This document shows positions 19,012 through 26,906 of a stretch of 64,000 nucleotides of DNA, in pieces. Where the stretch lies: positions 1 through 64,000 of the forward strand of contig JAMPBQ010000007.1 of the NCBI GenBank assembly GCA_023666615.1, read 5' to 3'. Origin of the DNA: Clostridium sp. GTDB lineage: Bacteria > Bacteroidota > Bacteroidia > Bacteroidales > Muribaculaceae. Made by a program: the position numbers and the translations under genes. Under the pieces are notes generated by a model. That model had not been told where the DNA came from. It was given only the letters and a program-made list of their open reading frames with translations, and did not search any database. Position 1 is the stretch's first letter; each line of letters opens with the position of its first letter.

Positions 19012-22000
19012 TTAAAATTTCACGTCGATGCCAACTGAGAACGATTTGGAATAGCCATAGCCAACGCCTGAGCCCGAATTGTAGGTAGACGATGTATTGG
19101 TCAGCTCCGGATCGACAGTCTTGCAGTATTTCTTCAATGGCGACCAGTAGAACAAGTTTTCGCCCGTAAAATACAGCCTTATGCTTTGGAACACCTTCTT
19201 GCTCTTCAATGGCAGGGTGTAGCCTATTGTCAAGTTCTTTAGGCGCAGGTACGACGCGTCCTGGAGGTAGCGGTCGTTGATCACGCCAAGGGCGCCGCCG
19301 GAATAGGACGCGTAACCGCGCGGGCGCGGGAAATAAGCGTTGGGATTTTCCTCGCTCCAGACGTTATCCATGAAATCGCTGTGTATGAAAGAAAGCGACG
19401 GAAAGGAGTACGGGCCCCAGAAGTCGTAAGCGTATGTGGTGGGATACCAATCCTGCTTGCCTACGCCCTGAAAGAATGCCGAGACGTCGAATCCCGCATA
19501 GTTGGCGTCAACTCTGAACGAATATGAATAGCGGGGAAGTGTGTTGCCAATTACTCTCTTGTCGCCCGGATCGCTCACTGTGCCGGAGCCCTCGGATATC
19601 ACATTGTCGCCATCAAGGTCGATGAACTCTACGTCGCCTGCGCGAAGATATGCCTCCTGCTTGCAGTTGTATACTCGCTGGTTCACAGCCTTGTCATTGA
19701 TTTTTGCCTGATAGGCCGCGGCGTCGGCGTCGGTGGCGAATAGGCCGGCCACCTTGTATCCCCATATTTCTCCAAGGGTCATGCCTTCGTAGTAGCTGGA
19801 AATCAAGCGGTCGGGATTGTTGTACTTCGTAATCTTTGATTTGTAGTCGCCGATAGACGCTGACAATCCGTAGGCGAATTTGCGCCCGGCGAGGTTAAAG
19901 CTGTCGTTCCATCTTACATACAGCTCCCATCCGTTGGTGCGAAGGTCGGCGCAATTTTCCTTTGGCGTGTTAGCGCCGTACACCGATGGCAATGTCAGAG
20001 ATTGCGTGAGCATATTCTTTGTATCGCGGATGAACACGTCGGCCGTGGCGTTGAGCCGGTTGTTGAAGAATCCCAGATCCAGGCCAAAGTTGTAGGTTGT
20101 CACAGTCTCCCACGTCAGGGCCGAAGAGATAGGATCAGAAACTGACGCATAGTTTGCCTTGCTCAATCCATCGAACGTGTAGCTGCTCATTATCTTGTCG
20201 GTATAGATTTGGTCAAAATAGGCGTACGTTGCCACTTGCTGGTTGCCTAGGCTGCCGACTGAAAATCTGAACTTGCCATTGTTCCAAAAGCTGTTGAGAG
20301 GCTCAAAGAAGCCTTCCTGGCTGAATCTCCATCCGATGCTGGCCGATGGGAAGAAGCCCCAGCGGTCCTTTGACGAAAAGCGCGATGTGCCGTCAAATCG
20401 CCCGCTGGCCTCAAAAAGATACTTGCCTTCGTAGTCATAATTGACGCGGGCGAAATAGCCAAGTGTCCTGTATGCGGAGATATCCTCAGTGACGGTGGCT
20501 TCGCCCGTGGCAACGCTGAACGAGCTCAAGTCCTTGCTCAGCAAATCGCTCTTTTTGACTGATGTCTGCGTATTGCGATGGTCTTCATATTGCACGCCGG
20601 CCACAGCGGTGAAGTTGTGCTTGTCCTTCCACGTATGATTGTACGTGGCGTATGCGTTTACGCTATGGCGGTTTATGTTGCTGTGCAGCTCTTGATAGTA
20701 GTCGGTGATTGAGCCCGAAGTGAAAGTCTTCATAGCGCCATTCTTGTCTTCGTAATCAAAAGGCATGCTGCGTCGCTTTACCTGGCGATTGCGGTAGCGG
20801 TAGGCGTATGATGCCGTGATTACGAGGTCGCTTGTGATATCAAAGTCCAGTTGATTGGTGATCACAAAATCCTTATTGCCCCTGGAGTTTCGCGCCTCAT
20901 TCGCCACCAAAAATCCTGCATGCCCTGCGCCCAGAGGGGAGTTGGCGCCGGTCATAGTGTTGACGTATTGCACCACATTGCCTTCCGGTGTGTATGGCAT
21001 TACGGCCGAGTTGATGTTGGACTGCAGGCTGCTTATGGTCATTTGCTCATTATAGTAGCCCGCATATTTGTACTCAGTGGCGTTGAAATTGACATTGCCC
21101 GTATATCTAACGAATGAGTACAGCTGCGCATTCAGCTTTGTCCTAAACGAATAGTTTTTATAATTGTCCTTGTAGATATTGAAAATGCCGTCTTGTGAAA
21201 GGAAGCGACCGCTCACAAAGTAGTTTGTCTTTTTGTTGCCTCCAGTGATTGAAACGTTATGCTCAGTCTCCGGGCGAGTCTTCCTGTACAAAAAATCGTA
21301 CCAGTCATAATTGGCGTAGAACCTGAGCTTGCCCTTGTCGTCGCGAATGGCCCATGGCCTGCTGGGATCTTCGGTTGAGTCGTTTCGGCGTTCATAGAGC
21401 ATATCCATTTCTTCATCGGAATATCCCCACATCTTCTTTCCCTGGTATATCTCATAGAATTGATTGACGATGCTCACATGGTCATAACCGGTGTTTATGA
21501 AATCGGTGGATGTGGTGTTTTGGCGCCAGCCAACGCGGCCGGAATAGCTCACGTTCACTTTCCCGTCTGAATCTTTTCCGCTTTTGGTGGTGATGAGAAT
21601 CACGCCTGACGAGGCCTTCGCTCCATAAATGGCTGATGCCGAAGCATCTTTAAGCACTGAGATGGATTCAATATCGTTAGGGTTGATCTGATTGAGGCTT
21701 ACCTCCATTCCGTCGCACAGAATCAGCGGGCTGCCGCCGTTGATTGACGCCACGCCGCGTATGTCGACTGAATAATCCGAGTCCAGAGAGCCGGTGTTGA
21801 ACGTCAGGTTCACCGAGGGGTCGGCGCCCTGGAGAGCTCCTGCCGCAGAGGCCACCGGGCGATTGTTTACGTCATCAGCCCCTATCGTAGCCACGGCGCC
21901 GGTCAGATTCGCCCTCTTTTGCGTGCCGTAGCCCACGACTACCACTTCGGAAAGCACCTGCGAATCCTCTTTCAGCTCAACCATCGACAGAGCGGCCGTG

Positions 22001-22542
22001 TTGGTCGCCTTTATCTCACGAGGAGTGTATCCCACGTATGAAAAAACGATAGTGGCGTCGGCCGGCACATTGGGCAGGGAATAATTTCCGTCAATGTCGG
22101 TGTTCACGCCTTGCTGGCTGCCCTTTACCATAACCGAGCCGCCGATAATTGGCTCCCCCGATTGGTCAACGACAGTGCCTGAAATCTTTATTTTGTTTCC
22201 GGTCTTTGCGGACTCCTGCAAAGAATTGTCCTTATCCGAGATGATGATTGATTTATCGGATACAATTTGATAAGACAGCCCCGTGCCTTTAAGGGCCTTG
22301 TCCAGGATTTGGGATACGGGAGCGTTGTTCGCCTTTATTGAAACCGCCCCTTTATTCTCCAATGCGTCGTCTCGGTACGAGAACACGTAGCTTGTCTGTT
22401 TTTCAATGGCTTCAAACAAGCTTTTCAGCTTGCCGTTCTCAATGTCTACCGTTGCCTTTTGGCCGCCTGCCGCAAAGGCATTCGCGCCCAAAAGCATGCA
22501 TAGCACGCATAAGAACAGCGTTTTAATGAAATTGCAATTCAT
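19012..22542 (-). CDS. SusC/RagA TonB-dependent transporter with STN domain
   Basis: An 1176-residue outer-membrane transporter. In order: signal peptide (ending ANAFA), an STN (secretin/TonB short N-terminal) domain at about 30-105 (LFEAIEKQTSYVFSYRDD, VSQILDKALKGTGLSYQI), a carboxypeptidase-D-like domain (ISGTVVDQSGEPIIGGSV; TDIDGNYSLPNVP), a plug (VVVVGYGTQKRANLTGAV; SVLKDASASAIYGAKASSG) and the large barrel ending SFSVGIDVKF. STN domains pass a substrate signal to a FecR anti-sigma factor; sigma and FecR genes lie divergently next to it. I found no TAnnTTTG box upstream of this gene, which agrees with control by that ECF sigma factor. Confidence 0.96.
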   Translation of the reverse strand: MNCNFIKTLFLCVLCMLLGANAFAAGGQKATVDIENGKLKSLFEAIEKQTSYVFSYRDDALENKGAVSIKANNAPVSQILDKALKGTGLSYQIVSDKSIIISDKDNSLQESAKTGNKIKISGTVVDQSGEPIIGGSVMVKGSQQGVNTDIDGNYSLPNVPADATIVFSYVGYTPREIKATNTAALSMVELKEDSQVLSEVVVVGYGTQKRANLTGAVATIGADDVNNRPVASAAGALQGADPSVNLTFNTGSLDSDYSVDIRGVASINGGSPLILCDGMEVSLNQINPNDIESISVLKDASASAIYGAKASSGVILITTKSGKDSDGKVNVSYSGRVGWRQNTTSTDFINTGYDHVSIVNQFYEIYQGKKMWGYSDEEMDMLYERRNDSTEDPSRPWAIRDDKGKLRFYANYDWYDFLYRKTRPETEHNVSITGGNKKTNYFVSGRFLSQDGIFNIYKDNYKNYSFRTKLNAQLYSFVRYTGNVNFNATEYKYAGYYNEQMTISSLQSNINSAVMPYTPEGNVVQYVNTMTGANSPLGAGHAGFLVANEARNSRGNKDFVITNQLDFDITSDLVITASYAYRYRNRQVKRRSMPFDYEDKNGAMKTFTSGSITDYYQELHSNINRHSVNAYATYNHTWKDKHNFTAVAGVQYEDHRNTQTSVKKSDLLSKDLSSFSVATGEATVTEDISAYRTLGYFARVNYDYEGKYLFEASGRFDGTSRFSSKDRWGFFPSASIGWRFSQEGFFEPLNSFWNNGKFRFSVGSLGNQQVATYAYFDQIYTDKIMSSYTFDGLSKANYASVSDPISSALTWETVTTYNFGLDLGFFNNRLNATADVFIRDTKNMLTQSLTLPSVYGANTPKENCADLRTNGWELYVRWNDSFNLAGRKFAYGLSASIGDYKSKITKYNNPDRLISSYYEGMTLGEIWGYKVAGLFATDADAAAYQAKINDKAVNQRVYNCKQEAYLRAGDVEFIDLDGDNVISEGSGTVSDPGDKRVIGNTLPRYSYSFRVDANYAGFDVSAFFQGVGKQDWYPTTYAYDFWGPYSFPSLSFIHSDFMDNVWSEENPNAYFPRPRGYASYSGGALGVINDRYLQDASYLRLKNLTIGYTLPLKSKKVFQSIRLYFTGENLFYWSPLKKYCKTVDPELTNTSSTYNSGSGVGYGYSKSFSVGIDVKF

Positions 22543-22674
22543 GTGAATGATATGATTTAAAGTGTCTATAATTAGATAATCGCAAAATGCGTCTGATTTT
22601 CCCGCGAAATTTATATGTTTTAAAACATATAATTTTCATGCTCGGAAATTCCAGGCTTCGATAAATTTTTTTTG

Positions 22675-22682
22675 TACCTTTG
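22675..22682 (+). promoter_or_regulatory. -7 box for the ECF sigma gene
   Basis: TACCTTTG after a T-run. It ends 10 bases before the ATG at 22692, so transcripts would have almost no leader if that ATG is used; the next in-frame ATG is at 22737. Confidence 0.55.
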
Positions 22683-22691
22683 CCGCATTAT

Positions 22692-23270
22692 ATGGTGGAA
22701 GAGACTTTGTCAAGCGAAAACGAAATACAGAACTGGATGATAGAATCCTTGAGGGAAGGTTCCATTGAGGCATTCAACGCCATTTATGGGCTGTATTCGC
22801 GCAGGCTGTTGATTTACATCGCAAAAGCGACAAGAAACAAGGAGGACGCCGAGGAAATAGTCCATGACATCTTTATTGGATTGTGGAATTTGCGCAAAGG
22901 CATAAAGCCGGGGACAAACCTGGCGGCGCTTCTTTTTTCAATCGCCTACAAGCGGAGGGTAGATTACTTCCGAAGGGCTCTGAACGCCCCCATTTATGAG
23001 GACTACATGAATTTTCACAACGAACTCGTGGCAGAAGACAGCGCGAATCTTGAATATGACGATTTTTACAATATGTTTGAGCGGGCTTTGCGCACATTGC
23101 CGCCCCGTTTGCAGTCCTTCATCGTCCTTTCTAGAATAAAAGGGCTTGAGGTTGAAGAGATTGCCCAAAAGCTGAATGTTTCGCCCAAAACCGTCAGCAA
23201 TGGCTTGTCGGAAGGATTGAAGGCCTTGAGAAATCGTTTGGTGGCAATAATGAAGAATAATAAATCTTAG
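22692..23270 (+). CDS. ECF RNA polymerase sigma factor (FecI-like)
   Basis: A 192-residue sigma-70-family factor. Region 2 is recognisable (FNAIYGLYSRRLLIYIAK, DAEEIVHDIFIGLW, AYKRRVDYFRR), as is region 4 with a helix-turn-helix (VEEIAQKLNVSPKTVSNGLS). It lies divergent from the STN-bearing SusC and two bases before a FecR gene, the standard cell-surface signalling arrangement of Bacteroidetes. It would bind core polymerase and switch on the SusC/D-GDPD operon when its anti-sigma partner is signalled. I chose the ATG at 22692 because a TTG further upstream overlaps the -7 box. ATG 22737 is an alternative that would still keep region 2 complete. Confidence 0.9.
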   Translation: MVEETLSSENEIQNWMIESLREGSIEAFNAIYGLYSRRLLIYIAKATRNKEDAEEIVHDIFIGLWNLRKGIKPGTNLAALLFSIAYKRRVDYFRRALNAPIYEDYMNFHNELVAEDSANLEYDDFYNMFERALRTLPPRLQSFIVLSRIKGLEVEEIAQKLNVSPKTVSNGLSEGLKALRNRLVAIMKNNKS

Positions 23271-23272
23271 CA

Positions 23273-24241
23273 ATGGAGGAAAGGTTTAAGCGATATATAG
23301 AGGGAAATATTAATATTGAAGATCTGGAAATCCTGCGGCGGGACGTCGATCATCTCTCTGACAATGAATTAAGCAATTATATTGACGAATGCGGACACGA
23401 TGCCTCCTTCTCGCAGGCCGACGTCAAAAAATTGCAGGCGAAGATAATGGGCGAAATTGGCCATAAGCAAAAGAAAAATGCGGTTAAACGCATTTATGCC
23501 AGCTGCGCAGCCGCCTTAATTCCCATAATCTTGGCGCTTGGCTTTATTATATTCCTAAAGAGCAGAGAGATCTACGAATGTAGGGAGCTCCTTGCCAAGC
23601 AAGTTGAGATATGCACGGGCAGAGGAGAATACATATCCGCAGTCCTTCCGGATGGCTCAAGGGCCAATATCGGCCCTGAGTCTACATTGTCCTATAAAGT
23701 GGGAACGTTCTGCGGCGAGGAGCGCGCCATTGATTTTTCAGGCGAGGGCGATTTCAAAATCGCAAAGGTGCCCAATTCGTCATTTGTCCTATTGTCCAAA
23801 AATCTTAAAATACAAGTGTTGGGCACTGAATTCTCTGTATATTCCAGAAGCGGCAGCCCCAATTCCGAAGTCTACCTTGACAAGGGTTCCATCCAGCTGA
23901 CGGCATTGACCTCAAATATATGCAAATTGATGAAGCCGGGCGAAACGGCCATAATCAATAATCTTACCGGAGGAATTCAAATGTTCGGAGCGGACAGCAA
24001 TGTAAAAAGGACCGCAGGGCAAGATATTATTTATTTTTCCTCAACGCCCTTAAGCCAAGTGGCCGATAAAATTGAATTGTATTATGGGCGCGATGTAATG
24101 GTGGAAGGCGACAAGGGCGGCATTTCATTCACCGGCTCATTGCCTACTAACGATATAAAACAGGCGGCCTATATTTTGGAGAATACCTTGAACATTGAAT
24201 TCGCCGTGGATGAATCCAATGATAGATATGTCATAAGGTAA
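23273..24241 (+). CDS. FecR-family anti-sigma factor
   Basis: A 322-residue inner-membrane protein. An N-terminal cytoplasmic part (1-65) would hold the sigma factor; one membrane segment spans about 70-95 (YASCAAALIPIILALGFIIF); the periplasmic FecR domain follows (ISAVLPDGSRANIGPESTLSY; VLGTEFSVYS). The C-terminal DUF4974 part (STPLSQVADKIELYYGRDV) resembles an STN fold and would meet the STN domain of SusC. It follows the sigma gene with a two-base gap, so the two are coupled. It ends nine bases from the convergent helicase gene. Confidence 0.92.
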   Translation: MEERFKRYIEGNINIEDLEILRRDVDHLSDNELSNYIDECGHDASFSQADVKKLQAKIMGEIGHKQKKNAVKRIYASCAAALIPIILALGFIIFLKSREIYECRELLAKQVEICTGRGEYISAVLPDGSRANIGPESTLSYKVGTFCGEERAIDFSGEGDFKIAKVPNSSFVLLSKNLKIQVLGTEFSVYSRSGSPNSEVYLDKGSIQLTALTSNICKLMKPGETAIINNLTGGIQMFGADSNVKRTAGQDIIYFSSTPLSQVADKIELYYGRDVMVEGDKGGISFTGSLPTNDIKQAAYILENTLNIEFAVDESNDRYVIR

Positions 24242-24249
24242 AGAGGGGC

Positions 24250-25584
24250 TTAGAAGAGGGAGGCTTTGGCGCGCTGGCCTTTGATTTTTGCGGCGGAGGC
24301 TATGCTGATTACTTCTTGGGCCTTGTCGGAGGGGATGGCGGCCACCACGCAATGGTCCTTCACCACTATCTTGCCCACCTGGTCGCCGCGCAGGCCGCAC
24401 TGCTTGGTGAGGAATCCCAGCACATCTCCCTTTGACACTTTTTCCTTCTTGCCTACATTGAGGTAGAGCGTAGACACATCGCTGCGTATCGGGTCTCCGT
24501 TGGGCATATGCTCAGCCGGAACGTATTCATCATCAAAATCGATATAGTCGGGGATTTTTTCTCCCTCGGAGGCCAGAACGTAAACATCGCCCGTGGCGTC
24601 GACGCGCGCGGTGCGCCCGTTGCGGTGCGTCCAATTCTCTTGCGTTGGCGGCAAGTGGTAATGCACCACGCTGCGTACGCCCTCTATGTCCAGTCCGCGC
24701 GATCCAAGGTCAGTGGAGGCAAGGATGGGCGTAGTGCCGTTGTTGAGCATGTCGATGGCCACCTCGCGCTGCAGCTGGTCGAGGCCGCCGTGGTATAGCC
24801 CAACGGGCATTTTCTTGCGGTTGAGGAAGTCATAGACGCGCTCGGCGCTCTCGCGATGGTTCACGAATACTATGGTTTTGCCGTTGGGCAGGGATTCCAG
24901 CAGCTGATGCAGCGCCTGAAGCTTGTCGCGGCTGTCGCTGCGCACCAGATGCACGTCCATTCGCTCCCTTGGTGAGGAGTTTTTGTCGGCGTAATCTATC
25001 ACCTTTGCTTGCGAAAGGTCGATAAAGTCGGGCATTTCATATAGGCGCGTGGCGGAGGTAAGCATCACATATTTCAGCGATTTCATCCTCTTCACTATCC
25101 TGCGCATCTGGTCATGAAAGCCGAGCTCCAATGCCTTGTCGTACTCATCAAGCACGAGCGAACGCACGGGCGCCAAATCAATCGTGCCCCTCAGCGCGTG
25201 GTCAAGAAGCCTGCCGGGGGTGGCGACGACTATGTCGGGAACAGGCTGCAGGCTATTGATTTCCTCCTGCATTGAGTGGCCGCCATAGAGCGCCACTGTC
25301 TTATGGGCGCCGTTGCCCTCTCCGTTAGCCACGGGCCGCACTATATTGGCAATCTGTATGACAAGCTCGCGCGAAGGCGCCACAATCACCGCCTGGACTT
25401 TGCCGTCGGAGGGCTGCAGCCTCTCCACGAGCGGAATCGTGAAGGCCAGCGTCTTTCCGCTGCCCGTGGGCGCCAAAAGTATCACCCTTTCTGACTTGGC
25501 GGAAACGGCCTTTTTCTGCATTGGGTTTAGTTCTTCTACGCCGTGGCGCTCGCCTATTCGCTTGAGTATGTCTTTGAGAGTCAT
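24250..25584 (-). CDS. DEAD-box RNA helicase with DbpA-type C-terminal domain
   Basis: A 444-residue superfamily-2 RNA helicase. It has the Q motif (LNPMQKKAV), Walker A APTGSGKT, motif Ia/Ib (TPGRLLDHAL), motif II as DEYD (LVLDEYDKALELGF) instead of DEAD, motif III SAT, and motif VI HRNGRTAR. The last 75 residues (YLNVGKKEKVSKGDVLGFL) match the DbpA RNA-binding domain that targets 23S rRNA hairpin 92, so a role in large-subunit ribosome assembly is likely. The gene stands alone, 80 bases from the thioredoxin-like genes on the same strand. Confidence 0.93.
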   Translation of the reverse strand: MTLKDILKRIGERHGVEELNPMQKKAVSAKSERVILLAPTGSGKTLAFTIPLVERLQPSDGKVQAVIVAPSRELVIQIANIVRPVANGEGNGAHKTVALYGGHSMQEEINSLQPVPDIVVATPGRLLDHALRGTIDLAPVRSLVLDEYDKALELGFHDQMRRIVKRMKSLKYVMLTSATRLYEMPDFIDLSQAKVIDYADKNSSPRERMDVHLVRSDSRDKLQALHQLLESLPNGKTIVFVNHRESAERVYDFLNRKKMPVGLYHGGLDQLQREVAIDMLNNGTTPILASTDLGSRGLDIEGVRSVVHYHLPPTQENWTHRNGRTARVDATGDVYVLASEGEKIPDYIDFDDEYVPAEHMPNGDPIRSDVSTLYLNVGKKEKVSKGDVLGFLTKQCGLRGDQVGKIVVKDHCVVAAIPSDKAQEVISIASAAKIKGQRAKASLF

Positions 25585-25665
25585 CTTTCAAATTTGGGAT
25601 TTAATGAACATAGAAACAAGGCCATTGCGGCAGACAATGGCCTTTGTGCCGTTTTCAGGCCATGC

Positions 25666-26190
25666 CTACTTAAGCATGTCTGCCACCATCCGCTCCAGCT
25701 CAGCGGACATCGCGGCCTCCACCTCCTGCTGCGAGGCGTTCTCGTTGGTGAGGGTGGTAAGGAAGTCATTGAGGCCGACGTGGGTCTGCACTGTGCCGTC
25801 TGGCATCATAAACACGATGGTGGGTATGGCACGGATGCTGAACGCCGTGGCAGTCTGCGGATACTGGTCGGTGTCGATGGAATAGAAATCCACCTTTGAG
25901 CTGTATTTTTCCGCGGCCTTGTCAAAAGCCGGGGTGAAAAGACGGCACGGCCCGCACCATGTGGCGTTGAAATCAATCACGGTGGGCCTGAGCACCTTCA
26001 TGCCGGGGCGTATCTGCGCATCGCTCTTGGGCTTCAGTATGCTTGAATCTTCGGCCTTTCCGGCCTGGCTCTTTGTGTCTTGAGTTTCAACCGAGGCCTC
26101 CGCATCTGCCTTTGCGGAGGTGTTGCCTGCGCCGCAAGCCATCATCACGCTTGCGAAAGCCAGGCACATTATCGCGCGTATCTTTTTCAT
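25666..26190 (-). CDS. thioredoxin-like lipoprotein 1
   Basis: A 174-residue thioredoxin-fold protein with a lipobox (MMAC, Cys19), so it is anchored to a membrane in the envelope. A 45-residue Lys/Glu/Ser-rich linker leads to the thioredoxin domain with the CGPC active site (Cys79, Cys82) in FNATWCGPC and a cis-Pro motif (IRAIPTIVFMMPDG). It probably acts in periplasmic disulfide exchange. It is 12 bases from a related gene on the same strand; the two form a tandem pair with diverged linkers. No partner gene (such as a DsbD or TlpA substrate) is next to them. Confidence 0.9.
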   Translation of the reverse strand: MKKIRAIMCLAFASVMMACGAGNTSAKADAEASVETQDTKSQAGKAEDSSILKPKSDAQIRPGMKVLRPTVIDFNATWCGPCRLFTPAFDKAAEKYSSKVDFYSIDTDQYPQTATAFSIRAIPTIVFMMPDGTVQTHVGLNDFLTTLTNENASQQEVEAAMSAELERMVADMLK

Positions 26191-26202
26191 AATCTTTCCG
26201 TT

Positions 26203-26718
26203 TTATAGGTTTTCATCAATTATCACGACGAGATTGTCGAATATTATTTTCTCCGCCTGATCCTTGTCGGAATTTTTGAGTTCATCAGATGATATGAAGG
26301 GGGAAAGTGTTTCGTACTTTTTCACCGACCCGTCAGGCAAGATCAAGGCCACAACCGGCACATTCTTGTTTATGCCAAACGCCTCGTCAGTGGCCGTCAG
26401 CTCATCCACGTTGGCGCTGTAGAATTTCACCCTTCCGCCATACATTGCCGCGGCCTTCTTCATTGGCTCGTCAAGCTTTTTGCACGGCCCGCACCATGGG
26501 GCGTTGAAATCAACCACGGTGAGAATATCCGCTTTCATGCCCGGGCGCAAAAGGGCGTCGTCGGCGAGGATCGCCACTGTATCCGCCACGGCCTCTGCGG
26601 CTTCGGCGCTTGCCGGCGCGGCGTCCTCGGCGGCTGCCGCATTCTTCGTTCCACAAGATGCGACCGACATAGCGGAAATCAATGCGGCCATCAAGATGGC
26701 TTTTGTCGTAAATCTCAT
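26203..26718 (-). CDS. thioredoxin-like lipoprotein 2
   Basis: A 171-residue protein, with the start set at 26718 to give a normal signal peptide and lipobox (VASC, Cys22; an in-frame ATG at 26730 adds four residues). An Ala-rich linker precedes the thioredoxin domain with CGPC (Cys76, Cys79) in FNAPWCGPC. The cis-Pro region is KNVPVVALILPDG. It is followed closely by thioredoxin-like lipoprotein 1, so both are probably one operon. The active site is intact, and the Ala-to-Thr difference before the tryptophan may change redox potential; that is inference. Confidence 0.88.
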   Translation of the reverse strand: MRFTTKAILMAALISAMSVASCGTKNAAAAEDAAPASAEAAEAVADTVAILADDALLRPGMKADILTVVDFNAPWCGPCKKLDEPMKKAAAMYGGRVKFYSANVDELTATDEAFGINKNVPVVALILPDGSVKKYETLSPFISSDELKNSDKDQAEKIIFDNLVVIIDENL

Positions 26719-26878
26719 TATCAAATTCATTTAAAACGTGTTGAACCGACGCTCCGCCCTGCGCGGGGCGTTCTCAAACACAGATGTAGAACGCGCGGCC
26801 GCGGAGCTTTGTTTTGCAAAAATACAAAAACTATGTGAAACACAAAGGCAAAACGATGAATTATTCGGCAAAAAGTGC

Positions 26879-26886
26879 TAAATTTG
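26879..26886 (+). promoter_or_regulatory. -7 box for the MsbA-like ABC exporter
   Basis: TAAATTTG, 20 bases before the ATG at 26907. Because this lies inside a longer frame that is open from 26814, it argues that 26907 is the real start. Confidence 0.5.
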
Positions 26887-26906
26887 CACAAAATCAAGCT
26901 CAAGAA

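Noticed and set aside
26814-26906. Earlier start for the ABC exporter
   Set aside because: The added residues overlap a TAAATTTG -7 box and are not part of the exporter fold.
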